From Neonectria sp. B-13 (Eukaryota; Ascomycota; Sordariomycetes; Hypocreales; Nectriaceae), in assembly GCA_002682825.1 (NCBI GenBank), contig NOKP01000003.1:1426001-1490000 (forward strand): 64,000 bases of DNA, in the 5' to 3' direction. A model generated the notes under the pieces. The model had not been told where the DNA came from. It made no database searches and worked only from the letters and a program-made list of their open reading frames with translations. Numbering within the stretch: position 1 is the stretch's first letter; each line of letters opens with the position of its first letter. A program made the translations under genes and the position numbers. Positions 20,074-29,705 of this stretch are shown one piece after another.

Positions 20074-20698
20074 GGACGATTTACTTTAGGAGGAAGAGTA
20101 AAAGAAATATACTCAAAATGGATGGTGTACCGTTGAGAGACTTGATCGAATGTCTGTTGTGAGCGAACCTGTGAAGATGGGACCAGAGGTTCATGACTGG
20201 ATGAGTAACTCTAACGATGGGCGTCCCTTGGAACACCGATTGAGCTAAAACTCACTATACCGAGGATGCTCAGAGAGATCTTCAGTGCATGCGTCGTTTC
20301 GAGCCGAAAAAGAGGCTAAGCTCGTTGAATCGGCGACTGGAGAAGTTGCCGGAGCCGTAGCATCGGGGAAATTGAAAGATGCCGGAGCCGTCGGCATCTC
20401 CGTCTACAGCCTCGAATGACGGCCGGCGCCGGGACTCAATCGACAGGTAACCCGTCAATTAATGGTCAATTTTGTTTCTCCATTTCGATGGTGGCATGAC
20501 TTGTTGGAGAAGACTACGCTGGACGGGCGTTTTCGTAACGTCAGACACGGCGAACAAGACGCTTCCCTGTGTTGGCCCCAATACGAGATGATAGATATAA
20601 AGGCACAAAGGCGACAACTTCCACGCTCAGTAAGACTAAATGCTAGCCGGTCTCGTTAGTTTCATTCATTGTCAGAAGATTTGATAAATACCATCATC
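20074..20698. promoter_or_regulatory. Shared divergent promoter of MFS and HglS-type gene, with palindrome
   Basis: At 20377-20399 there is a perfect inverted repeat with arms AGATGCCG and CGGCATCT around a 7-bp centre. The word GCCGGAGCCGT occurs twice, at 20348 and 20381, giving CGG-AG-CCG half-sites in tandem 33 bp apart. TATAAAGG at 20596-20603 is about 96 bp before the HglS-type ATG. The layout is typical of a Zn2Cys6-controlled bidirectional promoter, and a Zn2Cys6 gene lies 2 kb downstream. Regulation is inferred. Confidence 0.5.
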
Positions 20699-22174
20699 AT
20701 GTGTTCTTACGCTACCGATTCCAAATTTGTTGATGCCGACCAACTTCGCACCAACTTCGCCACGGCGATGTCGGCCATGTACCGAAGTGAGGTACCTCTC
20801 TATGGCGATCTCATCAAGATTGTCCGCGATGTCAACGCAGCAACTCTTGAAAAGCGACAAGGTCGTGATGTTTCAGCAACATCTGCCGCCATCCGCACCA
20901 GCTCCGAGCGGCTTACTCTCGAGCGCCATGGTGCCATTCGTCTGGGAACCCCATATGAGCTGCAGACTGTGAAGCGCATCTTTGGAGTGCTCGGCATGAA
21001 CCCGGTCGGATACTATGACCTTTCTGTTGCCGGTCTGCCTATGCACGCTACCTGCTTCCGGCCCAGGGATGCTTCAAGTCTTGACCGAAACCCGTTCCGC
21101 GTCTTTACAACACTACTTCGGCCGGAGCTTCTGGCCTCGGAAGATGCCCGCTTGCTTGCTTTGACCTTGCTTGGAGAGAGAAAGATTTTCACGGATAAAT
21201 TGTTGGAACTACTGGACACAGCTGAATCTCAAATGGGCAAGCTCACCCATGATCAAGCGGAACACTTCATCCCGCAGGCACTGCTCACCTTTAGCTGGAG
21301 GCCCATTGCCGCAGCCACTTTCAACCAGTACAACTTGCTCAAGGCTGAGCATCCAATCTTGGCCGACATCGCCTGCTTCCAGAGCTCTCACATCAACCAC
21401 CTTACACCACGGACCCTAGACATTGAGGCGGTTCAAGAAGCTATGCAGAAGGCCGGCATGGCCGTCAAGTCACGAATCGAAGGGCCGCCCCTACGAAAGT
21501 GTCCCATCTTGCTGAGGCAGACAAGTTTCCTCGCGCTCGAAGAAGCAGTCAAGTTCCCAACGGACAAAACCAACAACGAGAACGAAACTACACCCTTGGC
21601 CGCTGCTAATCTAGTCAAGGCAAGCCATAAGGCTCGCTTTGGTGAGATTGAAGAGCGAGGCGCAGCTGTCACGGCTAAGGGACGAGACCTCTACGATAAG
21701 CTCTTGGCTGAGAGCATGAACAAGGCTGGCAACGCAAGCCCCAAAGAGGTCGACACCATTCTGGCCGACACGTTCAAGCAATATCCCGATGATTGGACGC
21801 AATTGAGGAGGCAGGGCCTGATTTACTGTGAGTTTCGCTGCGTAAGCAAGCCGGCAAACAAGCCGAAAAAGCAGCGCGGAGAAGAGTCACTGCTGGACGA
21901 GCTCATTTTTGAAGGCGTTATTGAGGCGTCCCCCATCACTTACGAGGACTTCCTACCCTTCTCCGCGGCAGGAATTTTCCAGTCCAACCTGAAGTCCAAA
22001 GCTGGAGACGATTCATCCTTGGACCTCAAACAGTCACGCCCGGATAAAGAGGGCCTCGAGAAGGCAATCCAGGGACAACTACTGGATGCTGATGAGTGGT
22101 ACGCATGGACTCAAGAGCAGAGCTTGAAGACCGTTTGTTTTGAACTGGGTGTGACTATGGAGGAGTTGATGTAA
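20699..22174 (+). CDS. 2-oxoadipate dioxygenase/decarboxylase (HglS/YdcJ, DUF1338 family)
   Basis: The bacterial homologue HglS converts 2-oxoadipate plus O2 to D-2-hydroxyglutarate and CO2 with a metal in a VOC-like fold, a step in lysine degradation. Single exon, 491 aa (bacterial forms about 460). I chose the ATG at 20699, which gives 'MCSYATDSKFVDADQLRTNF'; the frame upstream has only non-ATG codons, and a TATA box sits about 96 bp before it. Family marks: 'ERHGAIRLGTPYEL' with His77 and Arg81 (the His-x3-Arg spacing of H70/R74 in Pseudomonas HglS, by recall), 'GMNPVGYYDLSVAGLPMHATCFRP', His234 in 'HINHLTPRTLDI' and the Glu in 'FGEIEERGAA' (about 315-319) as the remaining metal ligands, and 'YEDFLPFSAAGIFQSNL' near the C-terminus. 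Where I recall Val in the bacterial active site, this protein has Phe in 'LPFSAAG'. The metal triad is intact. It is divergent from an MFS gene and followed by a Zn2Cys6 regulator. The true substrate could be another 2-oxo diacid. Confidence 0.88.
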   Translation: MCSYATDSKFVDADQLRTNFATAMSAMYRSEVPLYGDLIKIVRDVNAATLEKRQGRDVSATSAAIRTSSERLTLERHGAIRLGTPYELQTVKRIFGVLGMNPVGYYDLSVAGLPMHATCFRPRDASSLDRNPFRVFTTLLRPELLASEDARLLALTLLGERKIFTDKLLELLDTAESQMGKLTHDQAEHFIPQALLTFSWRPIAAATFNQYNLLKAEHPILADIACFQSSHINHLTPRTLDIEAVQEAMQKAGMAVKSRIEGPPLRKCPILLRQTSFLALEEAVKFPTDKTNNENETTPLAAANLVKASHKARFGEIEERGAAVTAKGRDLYDKLLAESMNKAGNASPKEVDTILADTFKQYPDDWTQLRRQGLIYCEFRCVSKPANKPKKQRGEESLLDELIFEGVIEASPITYEDFLPFSAAGIFQSNLKSKAGDDSSLDLKQSRPDKEGLEKAIQGQLLDADEWYAWTQEQSLKTVCFELGVTMEELM

Positions 22175-22199
22175 GAAGAGAGCCGGCCTAGACGTAAAA

Positions 22200-22455
22200 T
22201 AGCTACGAATGAAGGAAGAGCATTTGGCCCGAAAATTGAGGTCTCTCAAGTCTTTGTATTGGAAGAGGAAGTGCTCAATCGCCTCTGCTGCTTGTCCACA
22301 ACCGCATATGTCCGGTTCCGCTGTCCCTATCCTATAAAGATAACTGTTCATTCGCATCATCCGGTCCGAAGCTTATCACGCCCAATTCTTTTCTTTTTTA
22401 GCGAGTCGTATAGTGCACAGGTGTGCTTGCCCGGCAGCGCCTTCCCCGGAAACGG
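22200..22455 (-). mobile_element. Degenerate LINE (Tad-like) retrotransposon relic, RT/RNase H C-terminal fragment
   Basis: On the minus strand the codons read 'ALPGKHTCALYDSLKKK' and then, after a short deletion and frameshift, 'LRTG', then in another frame 'RMNSYLYRIGTAEPDICGCG' and 'EAIEHFLFQ'. This is the conserved C-terminal module of fungal non-LTR elements: the 'LPGKHT..YD.L' end of RNase H, then the 'LRTG..RLN.YL..IG...S..C.CG....TV.HFLF.C' zinc-knuckle region. Frameshifts and stops make it a fossil. It sits directly behind the HglS-type gene and before the regulator, and may overlap the 3' UTR. Confidence 0.75.
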
Positions 22456-22748
22456 ACCGCTGAGTCATCCAAGTAAGTATCGATCGGGCTAAATAATAAA
22501 CCATCGTTTGCCTTTGCCCCTCATCAACTCTGCAACTGTCGACCATCCTTGACAAGGTTCCCATGACGAAATCCATCCCGCTCTCTCATTGCATCAAACC
22601 GACAAGACAGCGAGCTAGTAAAAGCAATGCCCATAGACGAGGTTTGGTAGCCGGCGGCACGAGCCGGGCGCACCAATTGATCGCCTCAAAGATGAAATCA
22701 GTAGCGTTCGTCCTCCATCATCACCACATGCGTTGCAGTTTTACTGAG

Positions 22749-24841
22749 CTCAATCAGGTGCCGAAAATGCCATGCCAAAAAGGTCCGCTGCCCTGGCGGC
22801 CAACCATGCCGAAGTTGCGTGCAGTTGAGTTGCGAGGCTGAATGCACCTATCCAAAACGTGATAGACAAGTCAAGATCAGCCAAAGGTAAGACTTTCTGT
22901 GCCTATTGGCTGGTATCCGTGCTCATGAGTTCATAGCTATCTTGAGGGCTTATTGCGTGAAAACCAAGAATTGAGAACTCGAAGCCGTACGAATCCGCCA
23001 CAAGCGCCAGCTGAACACACTGCTGCAGAGGATGAGACACCCCCAAGCACACAATCCCCTAGCGACCCCAGTCACAATCCCCTGCTTGAGGAGAAGCCTT
23101 GGTTTCTTCCTATCAAGTCATCTAATCTTCCCATTCTAATTGGAGAAGTGGCTGATGCGGCATTTGCGACCCGCTTCCGCCAGTTACTCACCAATAACAC
23201 ACACAATCACATCCCTCGCATCAGTTATCCCGGGTATGACCAGATAACAGAGCTTGCTCAGACTGAATGCCCTCAACCAAGTCCTACTCACGCTCGATTC
23301 TTATTTCGAGTGGCCTTGAAAAGCCTTGACAAATCTTTTCACTTTGTTCGGAATAGTCGCGTGTGGGAATTGCTGGAACAGTCTCAACAGGCACCTCAGT
23401 CGGTCGATTTGATTTCCCACTGTAAGATTACCGCGCTCCTAGCCTTAGGGGAACTGTATTCTAGTCGCTGCCAAACTCAAGAAACTAGAATTCCTGGTCT
23501 GGCCTACTTCAGCCATGCCAGTAAGGCGTATGGCTTACTCCAAGAGCGGCCTTGCATCGACTCGGTGGAGATTTCTCTACTTTTGGTGAGACCTTCATAC
23601 ATTATTATCTTGGCTGGTTTTCTAACTGCCGGGTAGTGTCTATATGCACTCTGTATCAACAGACGTCACTCAGCATATTTCTTAGCAAGCTCAGCCGTTC
23701 GACATTGCGTTGTCATGGGCTTGCATTTCAATATTCCTGACACCCAGCTAAGAGACCCCGAAACAAGAGAGCATCTGAACCGAATCTGGTGGACCGCATA
23801 TATCATGGATCATACAAGTGCATCGATCAGTAGCCAGATTGTCTCCATCCCGGATGATGAGATTTTTGTCGATTTGCCATCCAGTGCACCGGTTCCCGGC
23901 ATGCACCAAGCTGATTTTCAGCATACGGAATGGCTCATTGCCAGGATTCGACTGGCAAAGATCACAAGGAAGATGATAAAATCTCTCTATGGGCGATCAC
24001 AAGAGAAGGAATCCTTCTTACAGCGGGTTCAGCATGCACTACAAGACCTAAAGCACTGGCTTGAAAATTTACCGAGCGAAATCCAAATGGACTCACAATC
24101 TTCACATTCAAAACCGGCAGCGGTTCAATCTCTTCATCTCTCTTTCAACCAGGTGAGTGATCCGTCAAGTTCACTAGGCAAAGCTGACTATTCAAGTCTA
24201 TGATATTGGCGACTCGGCCGGTTCTTTTGCACATGCTGCGGATGCATAAAGAGTCAAATGGAGATACCCCAGCCACAGCAGACCGACTAATCTCCAGTAA
24301 CGTTCAAGCCCTGGGAGAAGCATGTATCAGGTGCGCCCGCCACTCCTACGCTACCATTGTGGAATCCTGGATCGAAGGTTCATTCAGGACATTCGATTAT
24401 TTCAACACCCAATATCTCTTTTCAGCGGCTACTATTCTGGCCATCTCCGGCCTCGTGGGTGGTTCTGAGTCCTCAAAAGACCGAGAAGATTTTGATTTCG
24501 CCGGCCAACTTCTTGAGAAGCTTCGGGATTCCGGAAGTTTTGCGGCCATGGAATTCTGCCGTCATCTTGAAGCGATGAAGGCAGATATTCATGGGTTCTT
24601 AGAGGACGAAGATTTATCAGCAGGCAACGTCGTTGAGCCCGACACTGTAAATGCTCCCGAGGGCTTATGCCAACCGGATATAACATTACATTCAGCGCAG
24701 TTGATGACTTCAGGCATGGCACTAACTGAGCCTTCCTTGGAAGCATTTCTGCAAAGTGAGCAGAGCTTATCGCAGGTAGATTTCTTTCTAGATGACGTGC
24801 AGTTGGAAGGGCTATACTGGCCTACATATGATACTTTGTAA
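22749..24841 (+). CDS. Zn(II)2Cys6 fungal-specific transcription factor (start exon unresolved)
   Basis: A probable nuclear DNA-binding regulator. The zinc cluster is encoded at 22759-22845 with spacing C-x2-C-x6-C-x5-C-x2-C-x8-C (CRKCHAKKVRC, then PGGQPC, RSC and the final Cys before TYPKRDRQ). Exons: ..22886, 22937-23585, 23637-24152 and 24197-24841, with introns of 50, 51 and 44 bp; about 645 aa from the first Cys. After the cluster, 'SYLEGLLRENQELRTR' is the dimerising coiled coil. The middle-homology region spans 'LYALCINRRHSAYFLASSAVRHCVVMGLH' to 'RIWWTAYIMDHTSASISSQIVSIPDDEIFVDLPS'. The frame upstream of the cluster meets a TAG at 22702 with no ATG, so a first exon is needed; a TTTACTGAGC branch and CAATCAG acceptor at 22758 fit, and 'MTKSIPLSH...' at 22563 is one candidate first exon, though the phase does not close. 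It is the only intact regulator of the island and the likely local activator. Confidence 0.87.
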
Positions 24842-26772
24842 AGGAAGGAAAGACAGCTTCACATGCAAAATTCTTACGCTAATTTTTCTTGATTGTGAGT
24901 GACTAAAACTCAAACTACTCGAATATTCCGATTCTAGAACAGTAGGGCTTTCCACCTGCCCTGGAGTGGGTGTAGTAGTGTTTGGGCAGAGATGATGTAT
25001 GGTCCAAGGATATGTTCATACCTACAAACTGACACTTGAATGGTAAGATAGATCATATTCATAGAAGCCGCATGATGATTGGAACATGTTCTTTACTCGT
25101 ATATAGTTCCCTTTATCAATGAAAGCTAAATTGTCCATTGATTGTACCTCATATCCTCAAAGTGCTGAAGACATGCAGAACCATTTTGTATTCCGACTCT
25201 TCTAGCAGCTGCACCAAATCAATTTCGTCCCAATGATTAATTTCCCCCGGAGTCTTTATCAGCAACGTTCAATTTGAGGACAGTTAAGTACTTCCCAGCA
25301 AGGATATAGAGTGACGTCCTAGTGGGAGGCGGGAAAAATGCAGATGGCGACAAGGATATTATTCGAAGGACTTTGGGCACACTAATGACTCCGTGACGCT
25401 CAACCTCAAGTTGAGTTGACACTAATACGTACACTCACTTGCCAAGCTCCTTGTTTCTATAGCATGATTGTGTTGTGTTCCTTGCCATGCGGTAAATGAT
25501 CTTTTCTGGTCACCTGAACTGTATATACTATTTAATTGATTGTGTGGGGTTCCTAAGATGACCCCTCTATTGAACTGCAGTTTGTTGTGAAGATGCTCGT
25601 CACAATCCTTCTCTTTCGATTTTCCGAGGGCCTATGCTCAATATCAGTTATGTACTTCTCAGATGAGGACACATAATCCTACATTCTCAGAACAAACCGC
25701 CTAAGCTGTCGCAGGTGAAAATGATAGGGCGTGTGTTCTGGTCAAATCCGTGAGAAACTGCTCGGTCCAAATAGGAGTTGGACATAATACCGTAGCACCA
25801 TCTTCTCGATGGGTTGAGAGGTAAGTTAGGATATTTCACGCATGGTTTCCAAGTCGACTATGGAATGCAACGGTTTTCAAACCGACTGTAGATGCATCAT
25901 ACCCGAACGTGAGAACTCGAGCGTTTATAAACTTTAATCTTTAATGGCAGCAGAGCCTTAGGCCATGACCCAGATGCTCCTCGGGCGGTCCAAGTCTTCT
26001 CAAAGTCTCCCCTAAGGCCGTGTACGAAAACGACACTATGGTTAATATTAGCTAACCGTGATATAGGTCATAATTTTACTGCTGCATACTCCACAAGCGC
26101 ATCCTGTCCTTCGTGGAGTACCTTGATGCCGATATTCACCACGTGTGAGGATGGTCGTTCAATAAGGTCCATGGAACTTGACTGTTCGGATGCTCGCTTG
26201 AAATGGCGGTTTCCGAAGGAAAGATCCATATCAACGCGAATCAGGGTATAGGGGCAAAATAAGGTAAGGATCAAGGAAGCAAGGAGATTACTAGAAGGCG
26301 GTTGGCGGTGGAAGTGTTGCATTGCAAAGCACCTAATTCCGCCTCTTGTTGAGGGGTCATCGGAGGGTAACCGTCTTCAAGATCCAATTGGCTAGAAAAG
26401 TGAACCGTTATCGTGTATCTTTGAGTGTGATAATGACATGAAGTTATTTGAAGCTGGCAGAACGCTGTTTCATGTTAGCGATATTGGCTATTGCTTCAGG
26501 ATCCATTTAAACCGTGTACACAGCCTAGTACAACCCGGACGTAGTTTATCCCAAATATACCCCTGGGACATCAACTTTCACTATAGACGCTTACTTCTTC
26601 TCCGTAGTCGCAAATCGCCTCTGTGTCTTCCCCCCACTTCTCAAGTCCCGATTCCCAAGTCATGGCCAACAAATGGAAAGTTCTGAGTAACCTGGCGGTG
26701 ATGGCAACAATACAACTATAGTGCGATAGCTAAGGTAAAAGATAATCTCACCCCAGCCATAGCTGTCTCTGT
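24842..26772. other. Long intergenic region separating the island from the protease
   Basis: This 1.9 kb is AT-rich with no supported gene. One minus-strand frame (26068-26322) ends in 'HVVNIGIKVLHEGQDALVEY', which vaguely resembles the start of fungal alpha/beta-hydrolase/NACHT-type proteins ('GL.VLHEG....V..VFVHGL'), but it stops immediately afterwards. It could be a relic or chance. Confidence 0.5.
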
Positions 26773-29705
26773 CTATTCTTCATATTTCAAGCTAAACGGC
26801 ACCGTAGTCACAACGTCCCAGTCGTCATCTCGGCTCTCGTTTCCAAAGATCCTAAGCGCGCTGACTTTCAAAGCATAAACCCCTTCTTCCAAGACAGTAC
26901 CATCAGCAAGAAGGCCCTTGACGTAGGCTCGCTGTTCCCCACGGGGAAGATAGAGAAGCGGCCAGCCAGCCAGCGCCCCGAGAACCTCTCCCTTTCCGCT
27001 TCCACTTACAACGTCGACATGTAATGAGGCTGTCCCAACGGTAGCAGTAATATAGACGTTGGGAGTCACATCATTTTCGCCGCGGTCAGTCTGGGGCGGG
27101 TTGGCTGGATCCGGCCGCGGGATCGTATAGGTCCGGTTGGCAGGAACCGGGTTATTATAGTCGGCGAGATAGACTTGCGAGGCCTGGAGAACAGGTGTTG
27201 ACTGCATGCTCCCCACAACGCCCAGATACGGCAGCACAAGTGAACTGCCTTCGCTCGTCAATACGATGTGTCCGCTATACACGGGCAGTAGCGTTGCGTT
27301 GACATTAGCCGGTGGCGTGCAGGTAACCGTGACTTCGGTAGAGCCCCCAGCCAGGACATTGATCTTGCTGCAGCGGTTCTGTCAATACAAGGGCGTAAAT
27401 ATTTTGGGAGTATACACGAACCTTGAGTCAAAGCTAATCTCAGCCCACTCGTCTACTGTTGGGTTGGGGAAGGAGGCCGCCATCAGGAGCGAGCTGTCAG
27501 GTAGCATGCTATACATGGTGGGTGCTTTGCGGTGGGAGAGCTCAAAGGTAATATCCGTAGACCCCGTGTTCTTCACGTGAAACGTTTGGTTGCCTATGAA
27601 GTGGTCGGTATCGTTGAACGAAAGGCTGTCCACGCTCAGTTCGGCGATGGTGTATGCAGCGTCAAAGGCCTGTGCGATGCCCGCGCCCTGCTGTGGCGCT
27701 GGAGCCAGTATTTCGGCGTCTGCCTTCTTTCCGTCGAACCAAACAAGCGGCTTCGCCGTCGACATGATGAGACTGCGGAGGCGCTTGGGGTCCAGTGTTC
27801 CGCGCGCCTCGCCGATCAGGGCGTAGATGGCTGCAACGAGCGGTGCAGCTGTAATATTGAGGAAGATCCGTCAGTACAGACACGTCCTACCACCCAGAGA
27901 ATGGGCTAGGAAGGCCAAGGGAGTACATACACATGCTGGTGCCAGTCATGACTCGGTAGCCGCCCAAGGCTGTAGGGAACGTGCTGAGGATGTTGGCTCC
28001 GGGAGCGGCAATGTGAGGACTCATGGCCAGTTCCCAAGTTGGCCCCCAGCTAGACAAGTCACCCATGTAGCCGCCGCTAATGTTGTTCTCGAGCTGCTCG
28101 AAGTATACAGTCGAGGAGTTTGATCCGGGTAAAGAGACTGTGAGGCGTTCGCCCTGACCAAGAAGATCGATCCATTGCTTAGCTAGGTAAGGAGGAACCG
28201 ATCCTACGCCTTGCAAGCCTTCCGCGTAGTTGTACATCTCATCTCGCATAGTCCTGATTTTCTCAGTAATTAGATACTGGACCATTCTGACTGGTATGGG
28301 ATAGACTCACAAGTTATCTCGCGGAAAGTAGAGCAGATATCGGCCACCCTTGGCAACTACGTTAGCACCTTGATCCGGCGGATAGCATCCAGTTGCCCTG
28401 GCGTCAACACTCTCCAATAACACAATCCTTTGGCTCAAGTCGGGGGTATCGTCGGGCAGCGCCGAGCACGCGTTGTTAGCATCGACGGCGGACCATAGAG
28501 GCAGTGTCACATTTCTGGTGAAGGCGGGTACACCGGGGAGGAATCCAAACTCGTGGGTATCGTTCGCGCTGCTCGAGTTATCGCCAACATCATAAGAGCC
28601 AGCTGTAAGGAGCGTCGGAAACATAGTGTTAGTTACGGCTCCCACGCCCGTCACGCCTTGGCCCCCAGCAGGGGATGAAGCATAGAACAGGCCTATGTTA
28701 CCGTCGTTACCGGCAGATATAACGACGGGCACCCCAGCATCCACGATGCGTGAAGCAACGAGACTCCAGGCGTCGGAAGACCAACCCGAGGCACTGGCAG
28801 TTGGTTAGCATAATGGGAAATTGTAGATAGCACGGGGGCGTAACGCACTCGCCATCCGAACAGGAAATGATATCAGCGCCCTCCTCAAAAGCCCGAATAA
28901 ACGCTGCAAGCAGAATCTCACTGGTGCTCGTGGCACGGCATCCCCATGCGCGATACGCCGCAAGCTTGACTCCGGGTGCTGCGCCAGTGAAGCCATACTC
29001 GTTGCCCTCGAGCTGTGCAGCAACAGTCCCCGCCACGTGAGTTCCATGGCCCTGGCAATCGTCCATGGGATCGCCGTCGGGCTTGGCCTCGATCGTTCCC
29101 GGCAGGAAGTCATCGCCGGTGAAGTCCCAACCGGCCTCGACCAGACACCCGGGCCCGAAGCAGCCGCCCAGCGCCGGGTGGGTGTAGTCAATGCCGCTGT
29201 CAATGATGGCGACACGGATACCTTTGCCGGTGACTCCTTTTTCACGTAGCTGATCGACCTGGGTCATAACATGAGTCGAAAACGTGTCGCTGGTCGTGTT
29301 TAGAGGCGCAGCCCGCCGTCGCAGACGTGCCTTTCCACTGGTAGGTGGCGGTGCTTGGTTCTCAGGCATGGAGAGATGGACATTGCGTACAGGCCAGATG
29401 CTTTGGACGTGTGGCATCGCCTGAAGCTGGCGCAAGAACTGCGCCTGATCATGGCCTGTCGCGCTCGCATTTTGAACCTGGAAAGACGCGCCGTTGAAGA
29501 CGCGTGATCGGAACTCGTTGCGAGCGTTGACCCCGACGCCAATGGCCTCAAGAGCACTGTAGAAGCTGGATGTCGGCCCGTCGAAATCATTCTCAAACTC
29601 GACGATGTATTCACCGAATACGGTGCTGGCTTTGGGGCTATCCGCGGCCTGGCTCGTGGCCGCATTTGCGCCCAAGAGAGCGAGAAGGCCGTATAAGAGG
29701 CGCAT
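26773..29705 (-). CDS. Secreted subtilisin-like serine protease (S8, Vpr-like with PA insert)
   Basis: An extracellular endopeptidase. Five exons: 29705-28849, 28793-28311, 28253-27931, 27848-27422 and 27367-26773; 894 aa. The ATG at 29705 gives a signal peptide, 'MRLLYGLLALLGANAATSQA'. An I9-type propeptide follows ('GEYIVEFENDFDGPTSSFYSAL' to about residue 110). Catalytic Asp is in 'VAIIDSGIDYTHPALGG', His in 'DCQGHGTHVAGTVAAQ', the oxyanion Asn in 'VISAGNDGN', and Ser in 'GTSMSAPLVAAIYAL', which is split by an 82-bp intron just after the Met codon. A PA-like insert with 'RIVLLESVDARATGCYPPDQGANVV' lies between His and Ser, and the C-terminal half is an Fn3-like beta domain ('QTFHVKNTGSTDITFELSHR'). 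The fourth intron has two in-frame acceptor/donor choices; I preferred AAG|GTTCGT with GCTGCAG because it gives 'SFDSSKINVLAGGSTEVTV'. All catalytic residues are intact. Likely role: degrading external protein. Confidence 0.92.

Noticed and set aside
26068..26322. Minus-strand 84-codon frame with weak similarity to the start of fungal alpha/beta-hydrolase/NACHT proteins
   Set aside because: Only about 20 residues look similar and a stop follows immediately; no downstream domain is present. Kept only as a note.
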